DNA from: Acuticoccus mangrovi
Lineage (GTDB): Bacteria; Pseudomonadota; Alphaproteobacteria; Rhizobiales; Amorphaceae
Direction of reading: 5' to 3'
NCBI RefSeq assembly: GCF_016411865.1
Contig: NZ_JAEKJA010000001.1
Location: forward strand, 124,001-188,000
DNA length: 64,000 nucleotides
The first letter of the stretch is position 1, and each line of letters opens with the position of its first letter. Positions 27,192 to 36,409 of this stretch are shown here, in pieces. The notes beneath the pieces are model-generated. The model was not told the DNA's origin, made no database searches, and saw only the letters and a list, made by a program, of their open reading frames with translations. Made by a program: the position numbers and the translations under genes.

Positions 27192-28193
27192 TCAGGCGGT
27201 CGGCAGGACCGTCAGCGCGACGGCCGCCATCGTGGCGAGGGCGAGGATCGACAGCGCCCCCGCCGCGAGCACCCGCCCACCGGCGGCGAGGACCCCCTTG
27301 AGGTTCACCGTGAGCCCGAGCGCGGCCATCGCGAGGGTGGTGAGGACGCGCGAGGTGGTGTCGAGCGGCCCCACCGCCGCGTCGGGCACGAGCCCGACCG
27401 AGCGGGCGACGATCAGGCCGAGGAAGCCCAGCACGAACCACGGCACCAGGCGCGAGAGCGGCGGCCGCGGCCCGCCCCGACGCCAGCCGAGGCCGAGGGC
27501 GAGCACCACGGGCCCCAGCATCATCACCCGCATCAGCTTCACGATGGTGCCGATCTGAGTGCTGAGGACGCCCACCGGCACCGTCGCCGCGAGCACCTGC
27601 GGCACCGCATAGACGGTCATCCCCACCATGATCCCGTAGCGCCGCTCCTCCAGCCCGAGCGCGGCGAGCGCGGGCAGCAGCGTGACGACGAGGATGCCGA
27701 GCGCCGCCGTGAAGGCGATGGCGGAGGCGACGTCCTCCTCGCTCGCGTCGATGACCGGCGCCGCCGCCACGATGGCGGAGTTGCCGCAGATGGAATTGCC
27801 GCAGGCGACGAGCGCGGCAAGGCAGGGGGCGAGGCCCAGACCGCGGCTGATCGCGTAGCTCACCCCGATCGCCGCGACGACGACCACGGCGACGGTCGCC
27901 GCCATCGCGACGCCGGTCTCCCGGATCGCCGCGACGCTGATCGAGGCGCCGAGGAGCACGATGGCGATCTCGAGCAGCGTCTTCGCCGAAAAGCGCACGC
28001 CGGGATGGAAGCGGGGTCCGAGCCCCACCAGCGTGTGCACCAGCGTGCCGATGAGGATCGCGAGCACCAGCCCGTCCACCACGACGCGCCCGAAGAGCAT
28101 GGCCTGGAGATGTCCGAGAAGGAGAGCGAGGCCCGAGACGGCGCCGGTCAAGATCAGACCCGGCCCGATGGTATGGATGCGGCGGCGCAACAT
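27192..28193 (-). CDS. YeiH/UPF0324 family membrane protein (putative sulfate/sulfite exporter)
   Basis: A 333-residue inner-membrane protein with about ten helices. Family landmarks are GLGPRFHPGVRFSAKTLLEIAIVLLGASIS, ACGNSICGNSAIVAAAPVI, VGMTVYAVPQVLAATVPVG and FVLGFLGLIVARSVGLVP. It is divergent from a LysR gene exactly as yeiH is next to yeiE in enterobacteria. The usual annotation is putative sulfate exporter; the substrate is not proven. Confidence 0.9.
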   Translation of the reverse strand: MLRRRIHTIGPGLILTGAVSGLALLLGHLQAMLFGRVVVDGLVLAILIGTLVHTLVGLGPRFHPGVRFSAKTLLEIAIVLLGASISVAAIRETGVAMAATVAVVVVAAIGVSYAISRGLGLAPCLAALVACGNSICGNSAIVAAAPVIDASEEDVASAIAFTAALGILVVTLLPALAALGLEERRYGIMVGMTVYAVPQVLAATVPVGVLSTQIGTIVKLMRVMMLGPVVLALGLGWRRGGPRPPLSRLVPWFVLGFLGLIVARSVGLVPDAAVGPLDTTSRVLTTLAMAALGLTVNLKGVLAAGGRVLAAGALSILALATMAAVALTVLPTA

Positions 28194-28242
28194 AAGCCTC
28201 TCTCCAGACGATGACGGAGAGATGACGGGTTCGATCGTTCAT

Positions 28243-28289
28243 ATCCATCGAATTGTATCGTATGATCCGTTCGGTTGAATTGGATGGAT
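28243..28289. promoter_or_regulatory. Inverted repeat in the yeiH-like / lysR gap
   Basis: ATCCATCGAATT at 28243-28254 and AATTGGATGGAT at 28278-28289 are inverted copies with one mismatch, separated by 23 bases, in an AT-rich 98-base intergenic region. The right arm ends two bases before the LysR start, so binding could repress the regulator while controlling the exporter. Confidence 0.5.
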
Positions 28290-28291
28290 CG

Positions 28292-29191
28292 ATGACCCTC
28301 GAGCAGCTCACCATCTTCGTCGCCGTGGCCGAGCGCGAGCACCTCACGCGGGCTGCGAGGGCGCTGCGCCTGACGCCGTCGGCGGTGAGCGCGTCGATCA
28401 AGACGCTGGAGGCCTATTACGGGGTGCGGCTTTTCGAGAGGGTCGGGCGTCGCATCGAGCTGACGGGGGAGGGGCGCGCCTTCCTCCCCGAGGCGCGCGA
28501 GACGCTGGCGCGGGTGCGGGCGGCGGAAATGGTGCTCGGCGAGCTCGGCGGCCTGTCGCGCGGCGCCGTCGATCTCCACGCGAGCCAGACCATCGCCAAC
28601 TACTGGCTGCCGCCTCGCCTGATGGATTTTCACGAGCGCCATCCGACGATCGAGCTCCGCCTCACCATCGGCAACACGCGCACCGTGACCGATGCGGTAC
28701 TCGAGGGGCGTGCCGAGCTCGGGGTGATCGAGGGCACCATCGACGAGCCGGCGCTGTCGCAGGAGAAGGTGGGGGAGGACGTGATCGTGGTGGTCGCGCC
28801 GTCCGACCATGCGCTCGCCCGCAGGGACGAGCCGCTCGATGCGCAGATGCTGTCTACGATCCGCTGGGCGGTGCGCGAGGCGGGTTCCGGCACGCGCTCG
28901 GAGTTCGAGGCGGGGCTGCGCAATCTCGGCATCGATCCGGCGGTGCTGCCGGTGGCGATGGAGCTGCCGTCCAACGAGGCGGTGCTGACGGCGGTGCGGA
29001 TGGGCGGCTGTGCGGCGGCCCTGTCGAAGGCCGTGGTGGCGCCGTTTCTGGCGTCGGGAGCGCTCGCGGCCCTGCGCCTGCCGCTGCCGCCACGGCACTT
29101 CACGCTGCTGCGGCACCGCGAGCGCCACATGTCGCCCGCCGTCCGCCGCCTGGCGGAGATCTGCGCTGCGCCATCATGCCACTCGGTGTGA
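28292..29191 (+). CDS. LysR family regulator (YeiE-like)
   Basis: A 299-residue LysR regulator. HTH: MTLEQLTIFVAVAEREHLTRAARALRLTPSAVSASIKTLEAYYGVRLFERVGRRIELTGEG. The sensor domain has VDLHASQTIANYWLPPRLMDFHERHPTIELRLTIGNT, which is the CbbR/CysL/YeiE type (oxyanion or small-anion sensing). An upstream in-frame ATG at 28253 lies inside the inverted repeat, so 28292 is used. Its divergent placement next to the YeiH-like exporter supports a regulator of that exporter, perhaps sensing sulfite. Confidence 0.88.
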   Translation: MTLEQLTIFVAVAEREHLTRAARALRLTPSAVSASIKTLEAYYGVRLFERVGRRIELTGEGRAFLPEARETLARVRAAEMVLGELGGLSRGAVDLHASQTIANYWLPPRLMDFHERHPTIELRLTIGNTRTVTDAVLEGRAELGVIEGTIDEPALSQEKVGEDVIVVVAPSDHALARRDEPLDAQMLSTIRWAVREAGSGTRSEFEAGLRNLGIDPAVLPVAMELPSNEAVLTAVRMGGCAAALSKAVVAPFLASGALAALRLPLPPRHFTLLRHRERHMSPAVRRLAEICAAPSCHSV

Positions 29192-29302
29192 CGATATTCT
29201 CGCTGGCCTTACATCATTTCTAAAATAAGAACATATTGCTGCTGCCGCCCGTGGGGCCGCGCTTCTAGCGTCGCACTGCCGGGCACACAGTATGGGTTTG
29301 GG

Positions 29303-30478
29303 ATGGTCGCACTCGGTCTATCACTGCTTCAGAGCGTAGGCGTGATGGCGTTTGTCGCCCTCCTCTACGGGTTGACCGTCGTCCGTCTGAGTGGCTCCGC
29401 GGCGCAGGTGGCACTGGGGGTCCTGCTGGGCGGGGCGGCGGTGCTCGCCATGCTCGACCCTTCCGAAGTCGCGCCGGGCGTGCTCGTTGACGCGCGAACG
29501 ACACCCCTCCTTCTGAGCGGTCTCTTCGGCGGGCCGGTCGCCGCGGTGATCTCCTGCGGGATTTCGGCGGCGTTCCGCTTTCACCTCGGCGGCATCGGCG
29601 CGACGCCCGGCATTGCGGGCATGGTAATGGCGGCGGTCGTCGGCTCTGCGGTGCGGTTCGTCTATCTGAGGCGCGGGCGGCCGATCGGCCTCGGATGTCT
29701 CTTGCTCCTCGCAGGCCTTTCGCCGATCCTGTCTGTGACCATCTTCCTGTTGCCGATGGATATGGCGCGCGACCTCTTCAAGGAGGCCTTCCTGCCGCTC
29801 GGCGTGGTGCGGGCGGTCAGCATCGTGTTCCTCGGCTGGCTGATGCTCAACGAGCAGAAGCGGACGGCGGCCGAGACGGAAGTGCGGCGCCTGGCGTTCG
29901 TCGACGAATTGAGCGGGCTCGCCAATCGGCGCGCCTTCTATCGCCAGCTCGAGGCCGAGTGGCAGCGCTGGTGCCGCTATCATCATCCCTTCAGCATCAT
30001 GATGGTGGACATCGACAGCTTCAAAAGCATCAACGATCGCTTCGGTCATCCGGCGGGCGACGATGTGATCCGTCGCCTTGCCACGCTGATGCGCGACGTG
30101 GGGCGGGCGACCGACGTTCCGGCGCGCATCGGTGGCGAGGAGTTCGCCATTCTCGTGCCCAACACCGACCCGCGCGACGCCGCGGTGATGGCGGAGCGGC
30201 TGCGCCGCAACGTCGAGCGGGAGAGGGTGGTGGTGGACGGGACGACGATCGGCTTCACGATCAGCGTCGGCGTGAGCCTGTCGACGGCGCATCGGGAAAA
30301 CGTGCAGGAGCTGCTATCGAGCGCCGACACGGCCCTCTACGACGCCAAGCGGGGTGGCCGCAATCGCGTCATCGTCGCGAAGGAGGGGGGTGGCGAGCCG
30401 GTCGGCCGGGCGAGGGGGGCGACATCGACTTCGATCGGCATGGGCGCCGCCATCGCCATGGCGCAACCGAAGAGCTGA
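29303..30478 (+). CDS. Membrane diguanylate cyclase (5TM-GGDEF)
   Basis: A 391-residue inner-membrane enzyme making cyclic di-GMP. The N-terminal ~190 residues hold five to six helices with GLFGGPVAAVISCGISAAFRFHLGGIGATPGIAGM, the 5TMR-LYT-type sensing domain. A short linker leads to the GGDEF domain (LAFVDELSGLANRRAFYRQLE onward) with active site GGEEF at about 277-281. An RxxD inhibitory site (RATD) sits five residues before it, so product inhibition is expected. The C-terminal 30 residues are low complexity. Stand-alone gene with an AT-rich leader at about 29195-29250. Confidence 0.93.
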   Translation: MVALGLSLLQSVGVMAFVALLYGLTVVRLSGSAAQVALGVLLGGAAVLAMLDPSEVAPGVLVDARTTPLLLSGLFGGPVAAVISCGISAAFRFHLGGIGATPGIAGMVMAAVVGSAVRFVYLRRGRPIGLGCLLLLAGLSPILSVTIFLLPMDMARDLFKEAFLPLGVVRAVSIVFLGWLMLNEQKRTAAETEVRRLAFVDELSGLANRRAFYRQLEAEWQRWCRYHHPFSIMMVDIDSFKSINDRFGHPAGDDVIRRLATLMRDVGRATDVPARIGGEEFAILVPNTDPRDAAVMAERLRRNVERERVVVDGTTIGFTISVGVSLSTAHRENVQELLSSADTALYDAKRGGRNRVIVAKEGGGEPVGRARGATSTSIGMGAAIAMAQPKS

Positions 30479-30567
30479 GACGCCGCCCGACCCATGGGCG
30501 TAGCGGCCTCGCCCGAGCGGACGGGTCACAGCGGGCGGGCTGCGCTACACGATGGTCCCGGCAGGAA

Positions 30568-30644
<77 letters not shown>

Positions 30645-30995
30645 ACATTGATTCTCAAGGCGTTTCTGGCCTCGACCTGGCACGGTTCGGCAGGTCCCGT
30701 GCCGGTTTGGCACTCGATGTTCGCACCATGTCCGGTAGCATGTCGATCGAGGCGGCGGCAAGACGGCGCTCATCGGCGCCGCGCGTGCAGCGTTCGACCA
30801 TCGCCGGCGACCTGCCGTCGCGGTGATCCCGCGCGGCCTCGCGCCGGCCCGGGGAGCCGGGCGCTACGGGTCGCTGGAGGCCATGAAGAATGGCCTCATC
30901 GCGTGCGACGGGCTCTGTCTCGATGAGGCCGGCGGGAGTGTCCTCTCAGAGCCGGGGGCGGCTTGCGGGCGACGACGGGTTGGCGGCCGTCGCGC
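30645..30995. other. 351-base stretch without a recognisable gene
   Basis: Open frames here have no recognisable sequence. It contains a perfect 9-bp inverted repeat GCCTCATCG / CGATGAGGC (30893-30901 and 30921-30929), about 70 bases past the stop of the minus-strand binding-protein gene, which could end that operon, although no U-tract follows. Confidence 0.4.
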
Positions 30996-32066
30996 TCACG
31001 GTGCCCAGTTGCGGGCCTGCGCGGCGACTTCCTCGCGGTCGAAGGCGTTGATCTCCTCGAGCCACGATGGGTCGAAGGCGAAGCTGATGTCATAGTCGGC
31101 ATCGATCAGGCCCGCGCCGGCCATCTCCGAGATCACGCGCGCCCATTGTTCGGGACGAACCTCGCCATAGAGTTCGCCGTCCTGGAGCGCATAGCCGTCG
31201 AAACGGGCCATGAAGACGCGCTTTGCCGCGGCCATCTCCTCCGGAGTGCCGCCGCCCTGGGGACGCGTCTGGGGATAGACCTCCCAGTGAATGCGAATGG
31301 CCGCCTCGGGATTGGTGAGGCCGAAGTGAACCGCTTTGGCGATGCCGCGGCAGAGTTTGACATAGACCTCGGGGTTGGCGTCGATCGTCGACTCGGCGCC
31401 CGTCACGAAGTTGCCGAGCAGCATGTCGTAGTAGCTCGGATAGTGATAATCGAACTCGATCCCGAGATTTTCGACGCCGGCGACGGCCGTGTCCCACGAA
31501 ACCCAGCCGAGGATGTCGCCGCGACGCAGGGCGAGAGCGGCCGGCGCGCCGGTTCCGGTTGCGACGAGGTCGATGTCCTTGTTCAGGTCGACGCCGGCCT
31601 CGGCGAAGATTCCGGAGGCGTAGACGTTGGTCTGCAGCACCGGGCTGCCGATCGTCTTGCCCTTGAGGTCGGCGAGGTTGGTGATGTTCGCCGACTTGGG
31701 GGTGACGACGCGGCCGATCGGGTGGCGGGAGTGCATGTAGCCGGTCTTCACCGGCATGCCGTTGGTGCGGGCGTAGAGGATTTCCTCCGCGGTGATGGTG
31801 ACGAACTCCATCTGGCCGGAGGTGATCATCTGCAGCCCCGGGGCGGGGCCGGCGACACCGAAGACTTCGACGTCGAGGCCCTCGTCGGCCCAGTAGCCGA
31901 GCGCGACCGGCAGGGACGAGTGGGCGGCGTGCCCGGTGGAGATGGCGGTGGTGGTGGGGCCGAAGCGCAGCTTGGTCATGCTCTGCGCGAGAGCGGGCAT
32001 CTTGAGCCCGGTGAGCGAGGCGGCTCCGAGACTTCCCGCGACGAACGTGCGACGTGTGATCATCAT
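30996..32066 (-). CDS. NMT1/THI5-type ABC transporter substrate-binding protein
   Basis: A 356-residue periplasmic binding protein. It starts MMITRRTFVAGSLGAASLTG, a twin-arginine signal (RRTF) ending PALAQS. The mature part has TAISTGHAAHSSLPVALGYWADEGLDVEVFGVAGPAPGLQMITSGQMEFV and LKGKTIGSPVLQTNVYASGIFAEAG, typical of the NMT1/SsuA-like family that binds pyrimidine precursors, sulfonates or nitrate. Last gene of an operon headed by a nucleoside hydrolase, so a nucleobase or nucleoside-derived ligand is plausible. The longer frame to 32126 has no family match, and GGAG precedes 32066. Confidence 0.92.
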   Translation of the reverse strand: MMITRRTFVAGSLGAASLTGLKMPALAQSMTKLRFGPTTTAISTGHAAHSSLPVALGYWADEGLDVEVFGVAGPAPGLQMITSGQMEFVTITAEEILYARTNGMPVKTGYMHSRHPIGRVVTPKSANITNLADLKGKTIGSPVLQTNVYASGIFAEAGVDLNKDIDLVATGTGAPAALALRRGDILGWVSWDTAVAGVENLGIEFDYHYPSYYDMLLGNFVTGAESTIDANPEVYVKLCRGIAKAVHFGLTNPEAAIRIHWEVYPQTRPQGGGTPEEMAAAKRVFMARFDGYALQDGELYGEVRPEQWARVISEMAGAGLIDADYDISFAFDPSWLEEINAFDREEVAAQARNWAP

Positions 32067-32079
32067 GACACTCCGTGTT

Positions 32080-32880
32080 TTAGTGTTTCCAGTACAGAAC
32101 GCGATGAGACGCCGCTTGCATCGCATAGAAGAACGTCAGACCAAGTAGAGCGACGGCAATCAGGGCGGCAAAAGCTTCGGCAAGCATGATCTTCGAGTTG
32201 GCGTCGATCACGAGATGACCGAGCCCGGCGCTGGCGCCCACGAACTCGCCGACGATGGCGCCGGTAAAGGCGAACACCGAGGCGAGCGACAGGCCGGCGA
32301 AGACGTGGGGCAGAGCCGCGGGGAACTTGATCTTCCAGAGGATCTGCCAGCGGCTCGCGCCCATCGAGCAGGCGAGGTCGAGGAAGCCGGCGTTGGTGGA
32401 CTTGAGCCCGGTGATGGTGGTGACCATCACCGGGAACAGGCAGATGATCGTGGCGACCGCGATCTTCGACGAGAGGCCGAAGCCGAACCAGATGATGAGA
32501 AGCGGCGCGAGCGCGATCTTGGGCGTCGCCTGCACGGCGACCATCCACGGATAGACCGCGCTCTCCACCAGGCGGATCTCGGCGACGAATACCGCGAGGG
32601 TGAGGCCCAGCAGCGTGGCGATCGCGAAGCCCGTCAGGGCTTCGAAGGCCGTGATGCCGCCATGATAGAGCAGCACGCCACTCGCAAGCCCGTCGACGAA
32701 GGCGACGAGGACGTCCGACGGGCGCGGCACCAGATAGGCGCTGATGGCGCCGGCGCGGATCGCGATCTCGAGCACGACCGCGGCGAGGACGAGGCAGCCG
32801 ACGACGCTGAGAAGGGTCTTCGGGACGGGAATGCGCTGAGACGCCCACCGCGTGCCGCGTCGAGATGCGATGTCATTCAT
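32080..32880 (-). CDS. ABC transporter permease (SsuC/ThiX type)
   Basis: A 266-residue inner-membrane permease with about six helices and the BPD_transp_1 coupling motif [60 protein letters not shown] is the conserved central segment. A cytoplasmic N-terminal tail (MNDIASRRGTRWASQRIP) is unusually basic. One of two different permeases in the operon, so the membrane part is probably a heterodimer. Confidence 0.92.
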   Translation of the reverse strand: MNDIASRRGTRWASQRIPVPKTLLSVVGCLVLAAVVLEIAIRAGAISAYLVPRPSDVLVAFVDGLASGVLLYHGGITAFEALTGFAIATLLGLTLAVFVAEIRLVESAVYPWMVAVQATPKIALAPLLIIWFGFGLSSKIAVATIICLFPVMVTTITGLKSTNAGFLDLACSMGASRWQILWKIKFPAALPHVFAGLSLASVFAFTGAIVGEFVGASAGLGHLVIDANSKIMLAEAFAALIAVALLGLTFFYAMQAASHRVLYWKH

Positions 32881-32930
32881 CGGTGCGCGTCATCCTCCCC
32901 GAGTCCGTGTGGTGTGCCGTCGATGCGGCA

Positions 32931-33683
32931 TTAGACGTAGTTCAAGATCTTGCGAATATTTCCGGTATACTTTCCGAACTCAGCCGTGGAGGTGAGATCG
33001 ATCCCGCGCGGCCGGGGGAAGTGGACGTCGATCGTCTCGGTGATCCGGCCGGGCCGGGGCGACATGACGACGACACGATCGCTGAGGAACACCGCTTCGG
33101 TGATCGAGTGGGTGATGAGCAGCACCGTCTTTCCCGTGGCGGTGGCGATGCGGCTGAGCTCGAGATTGAGGACGTCGCGCGTCATGGCGTCGAGGGCGCC
33201 GAACGGCTCGTCGAGGAGGAGGATCTTCGGGTCCTGGATCAGCGCTCGGGCGATCGACACGCGCTGGCGCATGCCACCGGAGAGCTCGGAGGGAAGCTTC
33301 CCCTCAAAACCGGTCAGGCCGACCATCTCGATCAGCTCGGCAGCGCGGGCGCGATACTTCGCCTTGCCGAGCCGACGGATCTCGATCGGCAGCAGGATGT
33401 TGTCGAGCACCGTCCGCCAGGGCAACAGATTGGCGTCCTGGAAGGCGACCGCGACCGCGGGGCTCGGCCCTTTGACCGGGCTGTTCTCGACCTCGACGCG
33501 ACCTTCGAAGTCCGGAATGAGGCCCGCGAGAATGCGCAGGATCGTCGTCTTGCCGCAGCCCGACGGGCCGACGATGGACACGAACTCGCCGTCGCCGATG
33601 ACCATCGAGACGCGGTCGAGCGCAAGGACGCTCTCTCCGCCACGGGTCACGTAGGTCTTGGTGAGAGCGTCGGTCGTGATCAT
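32931..33683 (-). CDS. ABC transporter ATP-binding protein (SsuB/TauB type)
   Basis: A 250-residue single NBD. Walker [11 protein letters not shown]-loop [21 protein letters not shown], signature [15 protein letters not shown], Walker [13 protein letters not shown] and H-loop [18 protein letters not shown] are all intact. The PWRTVLDN segment marks the nitrate/sulfonate/taurine subgroup. The start [12 protein letters not shown] at 33683 is taken at the beginning of the NBD; the frame continues upstream without family match. Confidence 0.94.
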   Translation of the reverse strand: MITTDALTKTYVTRGGESVLALDRVSMVIGDGEFVSIVGPSGCGKTTILRILAGLIPDFEGRVEVENSPVKGPSPAVAVAFQDANLLPWRTVLDNILLPIEIRRLGKAKYRARAAELIEMVGLTGFEGKLPSELSGGMRQRVSIARALIQDPKILLLDEPFGALDAMTRDVLNLELSRIATATGKTVLLITHSITEAVFLSDRVVVMSPRPGRITETIDVHFPRPRGIDLTSTAEFGKYTGNIRKILNYV

Positions 33684-33732
33684 GATAAGGGCCGTTGGGA
33701 GGGTTGCGGGCGGCTGTCTCTCGCGATGGGGA

Positions 33733-34506
33733 CTAGGGCGACCACGACACGAGCTTGTGCCGGGCGAACTGGGTCGCGAAGTGCAGGGTGATGCCGACCA
33801 CCGCGAGGACGAGGAGGATCGAGAACACGCGGTCGGTCGCGAGCAGCTCGTTGGCATGGAGGATCAACGTGCCGAGGCCCGCCTTGGCGCCGGCGAACTC
33901 GCCGACGATCGAGCCGATCAGCGCGGCGATCACGGCGATGTTGACGCCGGACAGGATGTAGGGAACGGCGTAGGGAATGCGCAGCGACAGGAGCGTCTGG
34001 CGCGGGCTCGCTCCGAGGGTGGTGAAGACGTCGAGCTGACCCGCCGGCGTGGAGGCGAGCCCGGCGAGGGTGGCGATCAAGACGGGGAAGTAGGCGATCG
34101 CCGCCGCCAGCGCGACCTTGGAGCCGATCCCGTAGCCGAACCAGGTGATGAAAAGCGGCGCGAGCGCGATCTTGGGAAAGGCCTCGAACGCGATGAGGAT
34201 GGGGTTCGCCAACCGTTGCGTCGCTTCAGACTGGGCGACGAGCGCCGCGGTGGTGATGCCGGTGACGATGGCGATCGCAAGGGCGAGGAGCGTTTCGGTG
34301 AGCGTCGTCACGATGTGCGGCAGGTAGATGCCGCTGCCGAGACCGTAGGCGAGCTGGCTCGCGACGTCCCGCGGCGAGGGCAGCATCAGCGGGTCGACGA
34401 GGCCGAGCTGGGTGACGACGTCCCACGCGACGAGGACGAGGATGAAGAACACAACCGGCGGGATGACGGCTGCCAGAAGCTGCCGCATCAGGGGCGAGCG
34501 CGTCAT
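33733..34506 (-). CDS. ABC transporter permease (second, SsuC/ThiX type)
   Basis: A 257-residue six-helix permease paralogous to the one at 32080-32880: [37 protein letters not shown] corresponds to the central segment and [32 protein letters not shown] to the coupling loop. It starts [21 protein letters not shown], overlapping the nucleoside hydrolase stop by 4 bases (ATGA), so it is translated with it. Confidence 0.92.
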   Translation of the reverse strand: MTRSPLMRQLLAAVIPPVVFFILVLVAWDVVTQLGLVDPLMLPSPRDVASQLAYGLGSGIYLPHIVTTLTETLLALAIAIVTGITTAALVAQSEATQRLANPILIAFEAFPKIALAPLFITWFGYGIGSKVALAAAIAYFPVLIATLAGLASTPAGQLDVFTTLGASPRQTLLSLRIPYAVPYILSGVNIAVIAALIGSIVGEFAGAKAGLGTLILHANELLATDRVFSILLVLAVVGITLHFATQFARHKLVSWSP

Positions 34507-35468
34507 GCCGTCCTCCGGGCGGATGGCGGGGCGGGGTCGGCCGTCGGAAGCGCCGCGAGTCGGGTGATGAGCAGGGCGACGAGGCGATCCCGCTCGACCT
34601 CGGTGGCGATGGTCGCGTTCGGGGTGAACCCCTCGAGCTTGCGTGGATGAATGCGCGCGACGGTGATGCCGCGTGTCAGCACCGACCCGTGCTCGACGTC
34701 GATGTGACCTTCGACGGTGGCAAATAGGGTCGGGTCGAGCAGCCAGGCGATCGGGCAGATGTCGTGGACGCAGCGATCGCCGACCGCGTAGGCGCGGAAC
34801 ATCTCGGCAAGGATGCGGCAAGCGGGAGACCCGACCGCTTCGAGCCGCTCCACTTCCGCCTCGGTGAGGTCGCACTCCAGCGTGACGTCGATGCCGAACA
34901 TCGTCTGCGGGATACCGGCGGTGACGACGATGTGGGCGGCGTGCGGGTCGCCGTAGAAATTGAGATCGGCGATGCGCACGCGGGCGGAGCGGAAGGCGGC
35001 GCCGCCCATGAAGACGAGCTCCTTGATGCGCGGCACGATGCGCGGCTCCTGCACGATCGCGACGGCGAGGTTCGTCATCGGCCCCATGGTGCAGACGGTG
35101 ACGGAGCCGGACGGCTCGCGCATCAGCGTGTCGATGAGGAAGGTGACGGCGTGGCCGGGGGCGGCCTCGAAGGTCGGCTCGGGAAGCGAGGTGACGTCGC
35201 CGAAGCCGTCGACGCCGTGAACCTTGGTCTCCGTCGGCTCGGGAAACATGATCGGCCGAGGGCAGCCTCGGTAGACCGGAATATCGGTGCGACCGAGGAG
35301 GGTGCACAGGCGGCGAGTGTTGCGCTCGGTATGCTCGAGGCCACGGTTGCCGGCAACGCAGGTGATGCCGAGGATCTCGATGGCTTCGGGGGCCGCCATC
35401 GCGAGGGCGAGGGCGAATGCGTCATCGACACCGGGGTCGCAGTCGATGATGAGACGGGTTGGCTCCAT
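34503..35468 (-). CDS. Inosine-uridine preferring nucleoside hydrolase family protein
   Basis: A 321-residue Ca-dependent N-ribohydrolase that splits nucleosides into ribose and base. The N-terminal LIIDCDPGVDDAFALALA carries the metal-binding Asp cluster (Asp9, Asp11, Asp15, Asp16). VTVCTMGPMTNLA, ELVFMGGAAF and DLNFYGDPHAAHIV are active-site segments, and VHDICPIAWLLDPTLF holds the final His-Asp pair (HD). First gene of the ABC operon and overlapping the permease, which argues that the transporter brings in a nucleoside or releases a related base. No signal peptide. Confidence 0.93.
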   Translation of the reverse strand: MEPTRLIIDCDPGVDDAFALALAMAAPEAIEILGITCVAGNRGLEHTERNTRRLCTLLGRTDIPVYRGCPRPIMFPEPTETKVHGVDGFGDVTSLPEPTFEAAPGHAVTFLIDTLMREPSGSVTVCTMGPMTNLAVAIVQEPRIVPRIKELVFMGGAAFRSARVRIADLNFYGDPHAAHIVVTAGIPQTMFGIDVTLECDLTEAEVERLEAVGSPACRILAEMFRAYAVGDRCVHDICPIAWLLDPTLFATVEGHIDVEHGSVLTRGITVARIHPRKLEGFTPNATIATEVERDRLVALLITRLAALPTADPAPPSARRTA

Positions 35469-35907
35469 GCGTCTAGCGCCTTGCCGCTGGTGTCGAACCG
35501 AGTGGTGACGGTGTCGTGGGCTGCGGCCGGGCGTGGTGCGGATCGCGTGTCCCGGTGTCGGAGCCGGCGAGAGGCCTCAGGGGCGGCTCACCATGCCGAG
35601 ATGGGCGTGCTTGCAGGGCGCGGCGGTGGGCCAACGACGCGATGCGGCGCCGGCGCGGTCTGCCGCCAGCCGGCGGTGCGGCTTCGACATCGGGATCCGC
35701 GATCGACCCTCGCGAGCAGGTGCCGAACTCCCCGGAGGGACCACGGACAAGGCCGACGAGATCGCAGACGATGCCAACGCTTTGCATAGGTCCTGTCCGT
35801 GCCGTGCGAGACTGATTGTCCGGATCAATGTGTTGAGACGACAGGTGTCGCGCGAAAGGGAACATCGCTCTTGGCGTAAGACGCATCGCCGCCAGGCCGC
35901 CGGAGAG

Positions 35908-36040
35908 CTTTATTATCATGTTGTATCTATTGAGTAATTCCATAAAATGAGATCATATATCCAACTATTAGTCAATAATAAGAACAGATGAATTGTTAGG
36001 CAAAAGTACGAACAAATACGCGCAATGTGCTCATTTTATC
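35908..36040. repeat. AT-rich block with nested inverted repeats
   Basis: Much richer in A+T than the rest of the window. ATAAAATGAG (35942-35951) and CTCATTTTAT (36030-36039) are perfect inverted copies 78 bases apart. A second pair, TATTGAGTAAT (35928-35938) and ATTAGTCAATA (35967-35977), has one mismatch. Could be a regulatory site, a remnant of a small terminal-repeat element, or foreign DNA. Confidence 0.6.
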
Positions 36041-36371
36041 GCGTCCAAGGTCGGGTCGAGAGCGGGTTGGGTGGGGAAGCAGCTTGCCGGGCGGATGCCC
36101 GTGGGAACGGTGTGAGCGGCACGATCTCGCCCGTTCGCCCCCGAAATCCGGCCCACGCCGCGACGGCGACGCTCGAGGGGGCGCCCTTGCAGGGGCCGAG
36201 AGACGCCTGGCCCCGAACCGGACGCCGGGCCGGGCCCGGCTGCCGATGTCGGCGGCGCCGCTGAGCGTGCTCCAAATGAGCGAACTTGTCTCAACGGGGG
36301 AGGGGTGAGCGGCCCAACGCGAAGTCGGCGCCGGTCGCCGCCGTCGGGCGGTTGCCGCCACGGCGCAATGA

Positions 36372-36404
36372 CGCCCGGGCGGGGTGGCGAACCGCGCCCG
36401 GGCG
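36372..36404 (-). terminator. Hairpin after the arylsulfatase gene
   Basis: CGCCCGGGCG at 36372-36381 and again at 36395-36404 (each its own reverse complement) form a 10-bp stem with a 13-base loop, starting five bases after the minus-strand stop codon. There is no clear U-tract, so termination may need Rho. Confidence 0.5.
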
Positions 36405-36409
36405 CTTCC

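Larger units (their letters stand above)
35469..36409. other. 941-base stretch without a convincing gene
   Basis: Holds the promoter side of the nucleoside hydrolase operon, an AT-rich block (about 35908-36040, listed separately) and a GC-rich part running to the arylsulfatase 3' end. A minus-strand frame of 156 codons from 35943 and a shorter one from 35828 were inspected; neither shows a recognisable domain. The stretch 35577-35828 might be decayed regulator sequence but this could not be supported. Confidence 0.5.

Noticed and set aside
35473-35943. Minus-strand 156-codon frame starting in the AT-rich block (and a 83-codon frame from 35828)
   Set aside because: No domain recognised and no ribosome site; vague likeness of the shorter frame to a GntR N-terminus was too weak to report as a pseudogene.
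35469-36040. TPP or other riboswitch ahead of the NMT1-type ABC operon
   Set aside because: No THI-box core or other conserved riboswitch sequence could be found upstream of the nucleoside hydrolase.
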